A stretch of DNA of 64,000 nucleotides from an uncultured bacterium (GCA_902794035.1 CADBFN010000003.1:62452-126451), one strand, 5' to 3'; positions 1 to 8,882 are shown, counted from the first letter of the stretch. The notes: a model not told the origin generated them from the sequence alone. Translations and numbers: made by a program.

Positions 1-92
1 TCAATTCCTCTAAATTTAAGATAATCAATTATTGCCTCTTTATAATGTAATCCTGCATGATCACAGCCTATAGCTACTTTTAATTTATCCAT
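1..92 (-). CDS. rpiB: Ribose-5-phosphate isomerase B, N-terminal fragment cut by the window edge
   Basis: Only the first 30 codons are present; the rest lies before position 1. The translation begins MDKLKVAIGCDHAGLHYKEA, which matches the RpiB/LacAB family start (hydrophobic strand, then a G-x-DHAG-x-x-x-K-E motif). In this family the Asp-His pair helps bind the ribose-5-phosphate / ribulose-5-phosphate substrate of the pentose phosphate pathway. An AAGGAG ribosome-binding site lies 6-7 bases upstream of the ATG, and a good promoter precedes it at 131-159. A terminator at 167-192 separates it from the flagellar operon. The call rests on a short but very characteristic N-terminus; the rest of the protein cannot be assessed. 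Confidence 0.85.
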   Translation of the reverse strand, partial: MDKLKVAIGCDHAGLHYKEAIIDYLKFRGI

Positions 93-130
93 AATTACTC
101 CTTAAATAAAAAATAAAACTCTATATTTAT

Positions 131-159
131 ATTTTACATATTTATTCTAAAATTGTAAA
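131..159 (-). promoter_or_regulatory. Promoter of rpiB
   Basis: On the minus strand TTTACA (154-159) and TAAAAT (131-136) are separated by exactly 17 bases, a sigma-70-type promoter reading into rpiB. Confidence 0.6.
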
Positions 160-166
160 TAGCAAC

Positions 167-192
167 AAATAAAAAAGAGGCTATAGCCTCTT
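167..192 (-). terminator. Intrinsic terminator of the flagellar operon
   Basis: Palindrome AAGAGGCTATAGCCTCTT (175-192) is followed on the minus strand by a T-rich tract. It lies 38 bases after the flgG-like stop codon and before the rpiB promoter. Confidence 0.8.
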
Positions 193-229
193 AAAATGGA
201 GTTTAATACTGTGTAAACATTTTTAAATA

Positions 230-1069
230 TTATGAACCACCAACAAGCTGTAATGCCTGTTGAAGTAAATCTTTATTAGAAGAAATTATTTTATTAACGA
301 CTTCCATTTGCTGTTTTGCCATTTGATAATAAGATATATTAGCTTTCAAATCTGCATTTGATAATTCTAATAACCCGGAACGTATTTCCCCAACACCTAA
401 TACCGGTTTACCTGATTCTTCAGTTTCAAGGAAAAGACCATCTTTGTATTCATAGAGTCCTGAAACATTATGAAAATTTCTTGTAGTTATTTTATATAGC
501 GGAACAACTTTTTTGCCGCTTTCGGCTTTTCCAACAATTGTTCCGTCATTTTTAATTTCGTATTCATCATATTTACCTAAATATTTCCCGTTATTTGGAT
601 CAATCCACATTTTTATTGTTGTGGTTGGTATATCTAAAGCACCGCCTTTCATCGCTGTTTCCTGATATAAATCAGAACTTATTGAGCGAGTCCCCTGCAT
701 TATTTCGCCTTTATCATTTAAAATGTAACCCTGAACAGTATTACCATTTTTTGCTCTATATACTCCCTCGCCGTCAAAATCAAACTCGCCCAAACGAGTG
801 TAAACACTCTTACCTTCAGGCGTTTTTGTTAAGAAGAAACCTTTACCTTCAATAAACAGATTATTTTTCGAAGTACCCGGTGTTGATTTCCCCTGACCAT
901 TATTTTTTTCAAAGTCATCAACAATAGCACCATTTAAAAAGGTCTTAAAATTAACCTGCTTTTCACGGTAACCCGGAGTATATGTATTTGTCATATTTTC
1001 TGACAATACATCTATCCAATTAACCGTTGCGTATTGAGTATTTAATGCTGTGATAAAAGCATCATTCAT
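230..1069 (-). CDS. Flagellar hook/basal-body rod protein (FlgE/FlgF/FlgG family)
   Basis: A 279-residue axial protein of the flagellum. The N-terminus (residues 3-45) carries the family pattern of a hydrophobic helix, then a D-V-L-S-E-N-M-T-N-T-x-T-P-G-Y stretch equivalent to the usual 'D-V-I-A-N-N-L-A-N-x-x-T-P-G-F' motif. The middle has the GFF and YTR-G-F-F-D-like core near residues 77-95. The C-terminus (about 230-275) has the 'S-G-x-L-E-x-S-N-A-D' and coiled helix that packs with the N-terminal helix in the rod or hook. Length fits FlgF/FlgG (about 250-265) better than a full hook protein FlgE (over 400), so I cannot choose the exact paralogue. It lies 2 bases after the fliK-like gene in the same operon. 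Export is presumably through the flagellar type III apparatus; no signal peptide is present, as expected. Confidence 0.85.
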   Translation of the reverse strand: MNDAFITALNTQYATVNWIDVLSENMTNTYTPGYREKQVNFKTFLNGAIVDDFEKNNGQGKSTPGTSKNNLFIEGKGFFLTKTPEGKSVYTRLGEFDFDGEGVYRAKNGNTVQGYILNDKGEIMQGTRSISSDLYQETAMKGGALDIPTTTIKMWIDPNNGKYLGKYDEYEIKNDGTIVGKAESGKKVVPLYKITTRNFHNVSGLYEYKDGLFLETEESGKPVLGVGEIRSGLLELSNADLKANISYYQMAKQQMEVVNKIISSNKDLLQQALQLVGGS

Positions 1070-1071
1070 TA

Positions 1072-1938
1072 TTATTCTCCTTGTCGTTTTTCTTCACGTC
1101 GTCTCTGGTTTTGTTCTTTTGAACTGTTTGAATATGAAAGCTCTGAATATGGTAAGTCCTGTTCATCAAAAGAGGATTTTAGTGAATCTATATTATTTCT
1201 TAAATATTGTTCTACTGCTTTATCTCCAGGTATAAATTGTGCTGATATAGCTCCATCACGTCCAACACGCAAAATTACCGAAATATTTTGATCAAAATCA
1301 ATTCTGATAGGTTGATTATTCTCTCTTGCTTCACTTAAAGCATTTAATAATGTTTGAGAAACCTGAACATTTTGTTTAATATCAGAAACATCTGCGCCGT
1401 TATTTACCATATTTTGAGCCTGAGCTTGTACAGATGCTAAATTGACATTCTCGGACTGAGTAAGAGTAATGAAAAAATCTGCATCAGATTCTGTCATTTT
1501 TAAATTTGATGTTTCTCCATTTCCTAATCCAATAGTCCAATTTTTAGAATTAATAGCATTTGATGTTGCTGTCGATTCTATCATTTGCTGTATATCATTA
1601 GTCAGCATCATATTAGCATTATTCATTGACAATTGAGCATTCATCACATACTCTTTCATTTTGGAATTATCTTCAATATAAGACTGCTGCTTTTTATCTT
1701 GTTTTACTGATGATAACTCTTTTTTATCTGATTTAGCTTCTAATTTTTTATCTGCTTTAGTATTTTTATCATTATCAGATGATTTAACATCTTTATTCTC
1801 TTTTTCGCTTACTTTTGAAATTTCATCTTTAAAGGAAGCATCAGAGGAACTTGACTTAGCAGAAGCCACCGAAGTCGTTGGTGACGACTGAGTTGATGCA
1901 GCTGTAGTTACTGATGATGATGTTGCGTCTATACCCAT
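1072..1938 (-). CDS. FliK-like flagellar hook-length control protein
   Basis: 288 residues. The first 100 are extremely rich in Ser, Thr, Lys, Asp and Ala with no predicted fold, typical of the disordered molecular-ruler part of FliK. Residues about 195-265 form the compact C-terminal domain: a V-S-x-x-L-L-x-A-L helix, then alternating strands (I-R-I-D-F, I-S-V-I-L-R-V) and 'D-G-x-I-S-A-x-F', followed by an L-R-x-N-I-x-x-L-K-x-x-F helix, the FliK_C pattern that switches the export gate when the hook reaches length. The basic Gln/Arg-rich tail is also common in FliK. It sits between fliJ and a rod/hook gene, exactly where fliK is expected. Overall identity is low in this family, so the call rests on domain pattern plus context. 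Confidence 0.75.
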   Translation of the reverse strand: MGIDATSSSVTTAASTQSSPTTSVASAKSSSSDASFKDEISKVSEKENKDVKSSDNDKNTKADKKLEAKSDKKELSSVKQDKKQQSYIEDNSKMKEYVMNAQLSMNNANMMLTNDIQQMIESTATSNAINSKNWTIGLGNGETSNLKMTESDADFFITLTQSENVNLASVQAQAQNMVNNGADVSDIKQNVQVSQTLLNALSEARENNQPIRIDFDQNISVILRVGRDGAISAQFIPGDKAVEQYLRNNIDSLKSSFDEQDLPYSELSYSNSSKEQNQRRREEKRQGE

Positions 1939-1952
1939 AAATTCTACCTTTA

Positions 1953-2393
1953 CTATTCTGATTTTTCTGCTTTGCTTCGGAAAAATCTTGTAACACCTAA
2001 TTCAGAGAATTGCTTCAATTCCTGAGCTTTTTCTTCATTGAGATATATTTCTTTGTTTTTGTCTTTATGTTTCTCTAGGACTTTAACATTCTGCTCACAT
2101 TTTACAAGTTTTTGCAATTCTTCGTCTAATTTTGCCTGTAATTGTTGTCTTATCTGTTCAAGTCTCTCAGCTTCTTCATAAAGATGCTTTAGAAATTTAT
2201 CGTAATAATCATACAGAGAAGGATCTGCTGAACGCATGCCATTTTTAGTATCAACTATAGCCTGATTATTTTTCTTTATATTATCTTCAGCTTCATTGAC
2301 TGCCAATTGCGCCTTTTGGACTTTCATTAATTGTTCTTCTTTTTGATTTATTCTAAAATCCAAAACTTTTTGCAATCTGTAACGAAATGGCAT
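1953..2393 (-). CDS. fliJ: FliJ, flagellar export chaperone/ATPase stalk protein
   Basis: 146 residues, almost entirely heptad-rich coiled coil and strongly charged. The N-terminus MPFRYRLQKVLDFRINQKEE matches the FliJ signature (F-x-y-r-L-q-x-v-L-d-x-r), and the length matches the usual 140-150. FliJ binds the FliI ATPase ring and helps energise the flagellar type III export gate in the cytoplasm. First gene of the fliJ-fliK-flgG-like operon; 14 bases separate it from the next gene. A TTGACA hexamer at 2482-2487 (minus strand) lies upstream and may be its -35 box, though no good -10 is seen at the right distance. Confidence 0.8.
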   Translation of the reverse strand: MPFRYRLQKVLDFRINQKEEQLMKVQKAQLAVNEAEDNIKKNNQAIVDTKNGMRSADPSLYDYYDKFLKHLYEEAERLEQIRQQLQAKLDEELQKLVKCEQNVKVLEKHKDKNKEIYLNEEKAQELKQFSELGVTRFFRSKAEKSE

Positions 2394-2488
2394 GTTATTA
2401 CTCTTTCTAACATATTATGTATGATTTAGAAGTTGTAATAAACATCTAAACGTATGATATATTTAAGGATAAAATTGTTAATGTCAAA

Positions 2489-2938
2489 TTAATTGTTTAA
2501 ACGATTTTGATTATTATAATTTTTGACATCTCTAGCCTTTTGATCTTTAATTAATTTACAAGAAAAATTATCATTTACCCAATTCTTTGGAACATCTTCA
2601 TATACCTTGTCATATACAACGTTTCCTGACAGATCATAGCACAACACAGCCTGTAAAAAGGCCTTATCATTCTTGCAGTCATAAATGTGTTCGATCAAAC
2701 ATGCAGATATTTCAGATGGAGTCTTAGCAATTTTCTGATAAATCTGCAATTTCTTTTTATTAGTAAACTGTCTTACAATATCTAGACGTTCTGAATTATC
2801 ATTAATACTATCATATGAATTTTTTTCAATATAAATATCATTGCCCTGACGAACCCACTGCGTTGCAAAAGCAGGTACAGAAATAATAACTACTAGTATT
2901 ATGATACTGAATATAACTTTTTTTATATTTATAGCCAC
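2489..2938 (-). CDS. Small secreted protein, possibly surface-adhesin-E-like
   Basis: 149 residues with a clear Sec signal peptide (two Lys, hydrophobic residues 8-23, cleavage after AFA). The mature part has the order W-V-x-Q, Y-I-x-K, a central D-C-K-N, then Y-D-x-x-G-N-V-V and a W near residue 119. That order resembles the small surface-adhesin E-like domain found in many secreted bacterial proteins; the resemblance is by eye and not certain. Three cysteines in the mature part could pair. Its start is GTG, sharing one base with the rpsA stop codon (TAGTG), so it is probably translationally coupled to ribosomal protein S1, an odd partner for an exported protein. Function unknown. Confidence 0.6.
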   Translation of the reverse strand: MAINIKKVIFSIIILVVIISVPAFATQWVRQGNDIYIEKNSYDSINDNSERLDIVRQFTNKKKLQIYQKIAKTPSEISACLIEHIYDCKNDKAFLQAVLCYDLSGNVVYDKVYEDVPKNWVNDNFSCKLIKDQKARDVKNYNNQNRLNN

Positions 2939-4020
2939 TATTCTTCCTTTTCTGCAGTATTTTCAAATTGTTCATGAATAGATAATGCAATTCTTCTGTC
3001 AGAAGGATTAAATTTAATAACATGAGTTTTTATTTTATCGCCGACTTCTAAAATTGACTTAGACTCATTTTGATATTCTACTACTTCTTCATGTGGCAAC
3101 AAAGCTTCTACCCCAGGGAAAACTTCTACAAATGCGCCAAAATATTTCAATCTTGTTATTGTTCCTTCAATACAATCCCCTTCTTTAATATTCTTTTCGG
3201 CTTCTACCCAAGGGTCAGGTTCTAATTTTTTCAAACTTAACGAAATTCTTTGTTTATCATAATCAACAAGTATAACTTCTACTTTTATTTTGTCACCAAC
3301 GTGCAAAATATCAGTCGGATGGTCAATCCAACGCCAAGAAAGTTGAGATAAAGGCAACAGACCATCGACACCACCGATATCAACAAATGCTCCAAAATCC
3401 GTAATTCTGACAACTTCACCTTCAACAATCTGACCAACTTCAACCTGAGAAAACAGATTTGTTTTTGCTTCTTTTACCGTATCATCATAAACTTTTTTAT
3501 TAGATAAAATAAAATTATTCTGCTGAAGATCTAAAGTTAATATTTTTACTTCAATCTTTGCACCAGCTGAAAGTTCGGATTCTTTTGCTCTCAGTTGGCT
3601 GGAAGGAATAAATCCTCTTACGCCGGCAACTTCAACAAGAACACCACCTTTTACAGTATTAACAACTGTTCCAAGAATAGTTTCATCTGCTTCTTTTGCT
3701 TTTTCAAGATCTTTCCAGGCATATGCAAAATCAACTTTTTTCTTTGATAATAAAAATCTGCCGTCTTCATCTTCTTCTCTAATAATTAAGAATTCACCTT
3801 CCTGACCTTTTGCAAATTTTTCTTCTATATTCTCACCTTTATCTACAGCTTCATATCCGGGAATTAATGCAGTAGTTTTTGCACCAATATCAACTAATAC
3901 TCCTTGCCCGTCAAATCCGCAGACAATCCCTTTTACCAAATCGCCCTTTTGAAATTTATAATCATACTGTAATAACAATTTTTCAAAATCTTCTTCAACT
4001 GAACTTTTTTTAGAAACCAT
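2938..4020 (-). CDS. rpsA: 30S ribosomal protein S1 (four S1 domains)
   Basis: 360 residues from the ATG at 4018-4020, chosen because GGAG lies 6 bases upstream; an ATG 11 codons earlier has no such site. Four S1/OB-fold RNA-binding repeats can be seen at roughly 25-92, 110-175, 192-260 and 278-348, each with the G-x-V-x-x-I/F-x-x-x-G-x-x-V-x-x-x-G core; the third (DFGAFVDIGGVDGLLPLSQLSW) is the most canonical. Fewer domains than the six of E. coli, which is usual in cyanobacteria and Gram-positives. S1 brings mRNA to the small ribosomal subunit. The C-terminus is short and acidic. Confidence 0.9.
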   Translation of the reverse strand: MVSKKSSVEEDFEKLLLQYDYKFQKGDLVKGIVCGFDGQGVLVDIGAKTTALIPGYEAVDKGENIEEKFAKGQEGEFLIIREEDEDGRFLLSKKKVDFAYAWKDLEKAKEADETILGTVVNTVKGGVLVEVAGVRGFIPSSQLRAKESELSAGAKIEVKILTLDLQQNNFILSNKKVYDDTVKEAKTNLFSQVEVGQIVEGEVVRITDFGAFVDIGGVDGLLPLSQLSWRWIDHPTDILHVGDKIKVEVILVDYDKQRISLSLKKLEPDPWVEAEKNIKEGDCIEGTITRLKYFGAFVEVFPGVEALLPHEEVVEYQNESKSILEVGDKIKTHVIKFNPSDRRIALSIHEQFENTAEKEE

Positions 4021-4123
4021 AATAAACTCCACTATCAATTTATAAATTGACAACTACCATCATATTTACAGTAAAATACTACCAAATATTAAAGAATATG
4101 TAAAGTATTGTAAATTTTTCTTA

Positions 4124-4158
4124 ATATAAAAACAGCCCCGGAAGAAGTTTCCGGAGCT
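4124..4158 (-). terminator. Terminator downstream of valS
   Basis: Ten-position stem with one mismatch (4134-4143 with 4149-4158) and a GAAG-type loop, followed by a T-rich run on the minus strand; 18 bases after the valS stop codon. Confidence 0.8.
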
Positions 4159-4176
4159 ATAATTTTATTATACAAG

Positions 4177-6819
4177 TTATGCCTTTAATGAAGAAATTAG
4201 CGTGTTTATTGATTCTTCCTGAACAATAATCTCGTTAATTCTTGTCTTTGTCTGCTCAATAAGTTCAGCAGGAGCATTAGAAACAAATTTAGGGTTATTT
4301 ATTCTGCCTTCAAGAGAATTTCTTTCTGCCGATAACTTCGCAAGTTTTTTGTTTTGCCGTGCAATTTCCTGATCAAAGTCAATTAAATTTTCAAGCGGAA
4401 TAATAATCTTAGAGGCAGAAACAACTGCACTTGCTGATTTTGATACATTTTCATCTGAATTTGAATATGCAATATTTTCAACTTTCGCCATCCTTTTTAC
4501 ATAGCTTTCAATTTCTCTGAAAATCGGTTCTTCGCTTTCAGAAGCGTGAATTTCAATATCAAATTTTAATGATAAAGGAATATTAAAACTTTGACGAACA
4601 TTTCTCAGTGAAGAAATAGTTTCAAAAACAAGCTCCATCTCTTTTGATTCTTTATCAAATACCAAATTAGTTTCATAAACAGGGAATTTTGCAAGCATGA
4701 TTGCTTTTGTATCCGCTTCCTGAGGAATTAATTGCCATACTTTTTCCGTTATATGAGGCATAATCGGATGAAGTAATCTTAAAGACATATCAAGCACATA
4801 TCTTAAAACTCTTTGAGTATTAAGTTTTAAATTCGAATCCTGTAATTGAATCTTAGCGATTTCAACATACCAGTCACAATATGAATTCCAGAAGAAATCA
4901 TACAATATGTGAGCTGTCTCACCTATTCTGTAGTTTTTAATATCCTCATTTACTTCTTTTGCTACATTATTAAGTTTGTCTAATATCCACTTATCTGCAA
5001 TTGTTAGTTTAGAAAAATCAATGTCGTTATTATCAACTCCATCAAGATTCATAAGAACAAAACGCGAAGCATTCCATATCTTGTTTGCAAAATTTCTGCC
5101 ATATTCAAAGCGTTCATCACTGATTTTTATATCCTGACCACCATAGGTACACAATGATGTCATTGTAAATCTTAAAGCATCACAGCCATATTTATCAATT
5201 ATTTCAACAGGGTCAATCGTATTACCCTTTGACTTGGACATTTTCTGACCTTTTTCATCACGAATCAATCCATGAATATAAACAGTTGAAAATGGTGCTT
5301 TGCCTGTAAATTCAAGTCCCATAGTGATCATTCTGGCAACCCAGAAAAATATAATGTCAAAACCTGTTACAAGTGTTGTAGTAGGATAAAATTTCTTGAA
5401 ATCCATACTATCAGTATTCGGCCATCCCATAGTGCTAAACGGCCACAATCCTGATGAAAACCAGGTATCTAAAACATCAGTTTCCTGTTCCCAAACAGAC
5501 GGATCAGGATTTTCTTTTGCTACAATCATTTCTCCTGTCTGTTTGTTATGATATGCGGGTATTTGGTGTCCCCACCATAATTGACGGGATATGCACCAAT
5601 CACGAATATTTTCCATCCAGCCTAAATAATTCTTTTCCCAGCGTTCAGGAATAAATTTTATTCTTCCGTCTTTAACAGCTTTTATTGCTTCCTGAGCCAG
5701 CGGTTTCATTTTTACAAACCATTGTTCTGAAAGTAACGGTTCAATAGTAGTACCACAGCGCTGACATTTTCCGACATTATGCTCATGATCTCTGGTTCTT
5801 AATAAGAAATTTTGATATTGCAAATCCCCAATAATAGCTTTTCTTGCTTCATATCTGTCCATACCATGATATTTTTGAGGAACTTCACCGCAAGCTATCA
5901 TTTTAGCTTCTTCATCAATTACCCAAATCGGATTTAGACCATGACGCTTTCCGACTTCATAATCATTCGGATCATGTGCAGGTGTAATTTTTACTGCCCC
6001 TGTTCCGAAATTTCTATCAACGTATTCATCAGCTATAATAGGAATTTCACGCCCTGAAAGCGGCACAACAACTGTTTTGCCAACAAGTTCTGAATACTTT
6101 TTATCATCAGGGTGAACAGCAATAGCTACATCCCCGAAAATAGTTTCAGGACGTGTTGTCGCAACAATAATTGCGCCAGATTCGTTTTTAAGCGGGTATG
6201 ATATTTCCCATAAATGACCCTGCTCAGCAGCATATTCAGTTTCAACATCTGAAATTGCACTTCTGCAACGCGGACACCAGTTTACAATATATTTTCCTTT
6301 ATAAATCAAACCTTTTTCATATAAGCGAACAAATACTTCTTTTACAGCATCAGAACAGCCGGCATCAAAGGTAAATCTTTCTCTTGTACGGTCAAATGAT
6401 GCGCCTAAACGTTTACACTGATCAAGAATTCTTGATTTGTGCGCATTTGCCCATTCCCATGTTTTTTCGAGAAATTTTTCACGCCCTAAATCATAACGTG
6501 ACAACCCCTGACCTCTTAATTGCTTCTCAACAACATTTTGAGTTGCAATACCTGCATGGTCTGTCCCGGGAACCCACAATACTTCATATCCGCTCATGCG
6601 GTGATATCTGACAAGAATATCCTGTAATGTTTCATCCAATGCATGTCCCATATGTAAGACACCTGTTACATTTGGAGGAGGTATTACAATTGAATAAGGT
6701 TCCTTTGGACTTTCAGAATCAGCCTTAAAAAATTCATTGTCTTCCCAAAATTTGTAAATAGTCTCTTCTGTTTCTTTTGCATTATAAACAGTAGGTAAAT
6801 CATCAATAATTGTTGTCAT
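4177..6819 (-). CDS. valS: Valyl-tRNA synthetase
   Basis: 880 residues, normal for a class Ia ValRS. It charges tRNA-Val with valine and edits misactivated threonine. The HIGH-type signature is seen as VTGVLHMGHALD near residue 50, and the second ATP-binding signature KMSKSKGN near residue 526. The editing domain occupies roughly 190-340, with a C-R-R/C-P-R-C-R zinc-like pair at the entry, and the C-terminal coiled-coil tRNA-binding arm covers about the last 65 residues. GAGGAA lies 7 bases before the ATG. Divergent from the first pilin/S74 gene, so both promoters lie in the 110 bases between them. No anomalies. Confidence 0.97.
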   Translation of the reverse strand: MTTIIDDLPTVYNAKETEETIYKFWEDNEFFKADSESPKEPYSIVIPPPNVTGVLHMGHALDETLQDILVRYHRMSGYEVLWVPGTDHAGIATQNVVEKQLRGQGLSRYDLGREKFLEKTWEWANAHKSRILDQCKRLGASFDRTRERFTFDAGCSDAVKEVFVRLYEKGLIYKGKYIVNWCPRCRSAISDVETEYAAEQGHLWEISYPLKNESGAIIVATTRPETIFGDVAIAVHPDDKKYSELVGKTVVVPLSGREIPIIADEYVDRNFGTGAVKITPAHDPNDYEVGKRHGLNPIWVIDEEAKMIACGEVPQKYHGMDRYEARKAIIGDLQYQNFLLRTRDHEHNVGKCQRCGTTIEPLLSEQWFVKMKPLAQEAIKAVKDGRIKFIPERWEKNYLGWMENIRDWCISRQLWWGHQIPAYHNKQTGEMIVAKENPDPSVWEQETDVLDTWFSSGLWPFSTMGWPNTDSMDFKKFYPTTTLVTGFDIIFFWVARMITMGLEFTGKAPFSTVYIHGLIRDEKGQKMSKSKGNTIDPVEIIDKYGCDALRFTMTSLCTYGGQDIKISDERFEYGRNFANKIWNASRFVLMNLDGVDNNDIDFSKLTIADKWILDKLNNVAKEVNEDIKNYRIGETAHILYDFFWNSYCDWYVEIAKIQLQDSNLKLNTQRVLRYVLDMSLRLLHPIMPHITEKVWQLIPQEADTKAIMLAKFPVYETNLVFDKESKEMELVFETISSLRNVRQSFNIPLSLKFDIEIHASESEEPIFREIESYVKRMAKVENIAYSNSDENVSKSASAVVSASKIIIPLENLIDFDQEIARQNKKLAKLSAERNSLEGRINNPKFVSNAPAELIEQTKTRINEIIVQEESINTLISSLKA

Positions 6820-6895
6820 AATATTTCCTCATCTTATATATAAAAAAATAACACAAACAAAGAATAAAGAAACATGTTACACTTTATTATACTAA

Positions 6896-6924
6896 TTGAA
6901 ATTAAGTTACAAATATGGTATAAT
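6896..6924 (+). promoter_or_regulatory. Strong promoter of pilin/S74 gene 1
   Basis: TTGAAA (6896-6901), 17 bases, TATAAT (6919-6924), preceded by TGG so also an extended -10. The predicted transcription start is at or next to the ATG at 6931, which implies a leaderless or near-leaderless mRNA. Confidence 0.75.
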
Positions 6925-6930
6925 CATATT

Positions 6931-8748
6931 ATGGATACGGGGATAGCATTGCGTTTAAAAAAGACAAAAAATAGAATTGCATTCACACTTGCAGAAGTAA
7001 TGATTGTACTTCTGGTATTGACAATTTTGTTTGCAGCATTTGCTCCATTCATAACAAAGAGGAAAAGATCTGTAAGGAAACAGGACATGTGGATGTGGTC
7101 AAGCCGCAACTACCTTGCAGGACCAATGGACACATATTATAAGCCTGTATCAGACAACTATTTTGGAGGTATATATCTTGGTACTACGCCTGATTCAGAA
7201 CTTGAAATAAAATCTTCATATACACCTTTATCAAAGCTTGTAATACGTTCAGGATATATTGCCAATAATGTAATGCAAAAGCAATTACAACTAAGATATG
7301 GACGTGAAGATTTTGATGATCCCGGACAATTTACAGCTTCATTTTTTGCAGATGGACACAATTTGCTATTTGGCTCTGCTTATCCGGATTTTAAGTATAA
7401 AGAAAGCGATTCATCATATCCGACTAATAACGTCGCATTCGGATATTTATCAATGAACTCTGTAAGAGATCATAATGAAGGCGAGGAAAACAAAATTGAA
7501 AATAATACTGCATTTGGAGCCGAAACACTTTCAATAATCAGATACGGAAAGGACAATACAGCAGTCGGTACAGGTGCCGGATACACAAACTTTACGGGCT
7601 CAAAAAATACATTTATCGGTTATAGTGCCGGCAAAGAAGCTAATATGTCATCAAATACCCTAATTGGCTATAATTCGCAAGCTATAGTAGGCGAATATAA
7701 TACATTGATTGGAGCTAACACAGGTAATGCAAAAGAAAACGAATCATTTAATAATTCACAAAGAGATTTTAGTTATAATGTAGCTCTTGGTTACAATTCT
7801 TTGGGAAATATTATCTCGGGGAAATATAATGTTGGCGCAGGAGCCGGTTCGCTAAGCAACTTAACAACAGGGAATTACAATGTAGCTATTGGTTATAATG
7901 CTTGTTCGCAATTAACCGGTCAATCTTACAAAACTTGCATAGGAGCAAATTCAGGGCCTGCTTCTGATACTCCAGTAAGCACAGAATTAGGAATGGACAA
8001 TGTTGATTCGGCACTCAGAACATATATTGGAGCGAACCCGAATCTAAATTCTGACGGTACATGGAAAACATCAGACAGACTATATGGCGGGGATGCGGTC
8101 ATGGAAATTCATAATGCATCTGCATACCTTAACAACAATTTAATAAATAATCCTACAATAAAATCAAATGTTACAACTATAATAAACGGTAATTTAATTG
8201 TAAAGGGACAAACATTTTTAACAATGGGGGACGTTTTATACCCATTTTATTATTCTAACAACATTTTTGGAACAAATGCAAATGTAAACTGTGCCGCAAA
8301 TCAGGCAACATATAGTTTTTCAAATACAGGTTATTGCGCAACACTAGCTCCAATTACAAATAGTTCAAGTGACAGAAGACTCAAAGATATAAAATCAAGA
8401 AATATAAATGGTCTTGATAAAATTAAGCAATTAAATGTTTACAATTACACATTTAAAAATGATCCTGAAAAGCAAAAACATGTTGGCGTTATTGCACAAG
8501 AACTGCAAAAGATATTCCCTAATTCTGTGTTTAAAGGTAGCGACGGATTTTTAAAAATAAGTACCGATGAAATACTGTATGCGATTATAAATTCTATTAA
8601 AGAACTCAATAATAAGATTCTTGCAGCAACTAAAAAATTATCAGATTTTGAAAATAAAATATCAAAAATGGAAAATGAAAATAAAAAATTAAATGATAAA
8701 ATTAACGCAATTTCATCAAGAATTAATAAATTAAAAACTAATCATTAA
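6931..8748 (+). CDS. Pilin-anchored fibre protein 1: prepilin N-terminus + YadA/tail-fibre head + S74 chaperone
   Basis: 605 residues. (i) Residues 8-40 form a type IV prepilin (class III) signal: basic leader, Ala17 then FTLAE with Glu at +5, then a hydrophobic helix. (ii) About 60-160 is a domain shared with the two paralogues at 10879-14766 (K-L-V-I-x-S, Q-K-Q-L-x-L-R-Y, N-L-L-F-G). (iii) About 165-360 has tandem short repeats of the N-T-A-x-G-x-x-A-G type, as in trimeric adhesin heads and phage tail fibres. (iv) A Cys-containing segment precedes a Peptidase_S74 / intramolecular chaperone domain (480-565) with S480-D-R-R-L-K485, the Ser/Lys pair that cleaves endosialidase chaperones before Asp. 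(v) A C-terminal coiled coil. An upstream in-frame ATG (6874) lies before the promoter and is rejected. TTG at 6949 behind GGGGA is an alternative start giving a shorter leader like the paralogues. Confidence 0.85.
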   Translation: MDTGIALRLKKTKNRIAFTLAEVMIVLLVLTILFAAFAPFITKRKRSVRKQDMWMWSSRNYLAGPMDTYYKPVSDNYFGGIYLGTTPDSELEIKSSYTPLSKLVIRSGYIANNVMQKQLQLRYGREDFDDPGQFTASFFADGHNLLFGSAYPDFKYKESDSSYPTNNVAFGYLSMNSVRDHNEGEENKIENNTAFGAETLSIIRYGKDNTAVGTGAGYTNFTGSKNTFIGYSAGKEANMSSNTLIGYNSQAIVGEYNTLIGANTGNAKENESFNNSQRDFSYNVALGYNSLGNIISGKYNVGAGAGSLSNLTTGNYNVAIGYNACSQLTGQSYKTCIGANSGPASDTPVSTELGMDNVDSALRTYIGANPNLNSDGTWKTSDRLYGGDAVMEIHNASAYLNNNLINNPTIKSNVTTIINGNLIVKGQTFLTMGDVLYPFYYSNNIFGTNANVNCAANQATYSFSNTGYCATLAPITNSSSDRRLKDIKSRNINGLDKIKQLNVYNYTFKNDPEKQKHVGVIAQELQKIFPNSVFKGSDGFLKISTDEILYAIINSIKELNNKILAATKKLSDFENKISKMENENKKLNDKINAISSRINKLKTNH

Positions 8749-8770
8749 ATTGTAATAAAACTTTGCATAT

Positions 8771-8877
8771 CTCCTTAATTTATTTGAATAAATTAAGCGT
8801 TTGAATTACACTATATAGAAGTAGTGTGCCGGGTCGGAATTAAAAACCTTACCGGCAGTAGAATAAAAATTAAGGAG
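8771..8877 (+). promoter_or_regulatory. Candidate translational RNA switch in the metK leader
   Basis: Two mutually exclusive pairings are visible. CTCCTTAATTT (8771-8781) is a perfect 11-base complement of the metK Shine-Dalgarno segment AAATTAAGGAG (8867-8877). The same strand (8774-8784) is also complementary to AATAAATTAAG (8787-8797), making a local hairpin that would free the ribosome-binding site. Between them sit two hairpins: ACACTA/TAGTGT (8808-8813/8822-8827) and GCCGG/CCGGC (8828-8832/8852-8856), with AGTAG repeated on either side of the second. This is the layout of a riboswitch expression platform before an S-adenosylmethionine synthetase gene. It does not match the SAM-I, SAM-II or SMK-box cores I know. 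The ligand is inference. Confidence 0.55.
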
Positions 8878-8882
8878 ACAAA

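Noticed and set aside
6874..6930. Earlier ATG for the first pilin/S74 gene
   Set aside because: It lies upstream of a near-consensus promoter and would give an improbable 35-residue leader before the pilin cleavage site.
8771..8797. Hairpin after the first pilin/S74 gene as a simple terminator
   Set aside because: No T run follows it, and its left arm is a better match to the metK ribosome-binding site; a role in the leader fits better, though both are possible.
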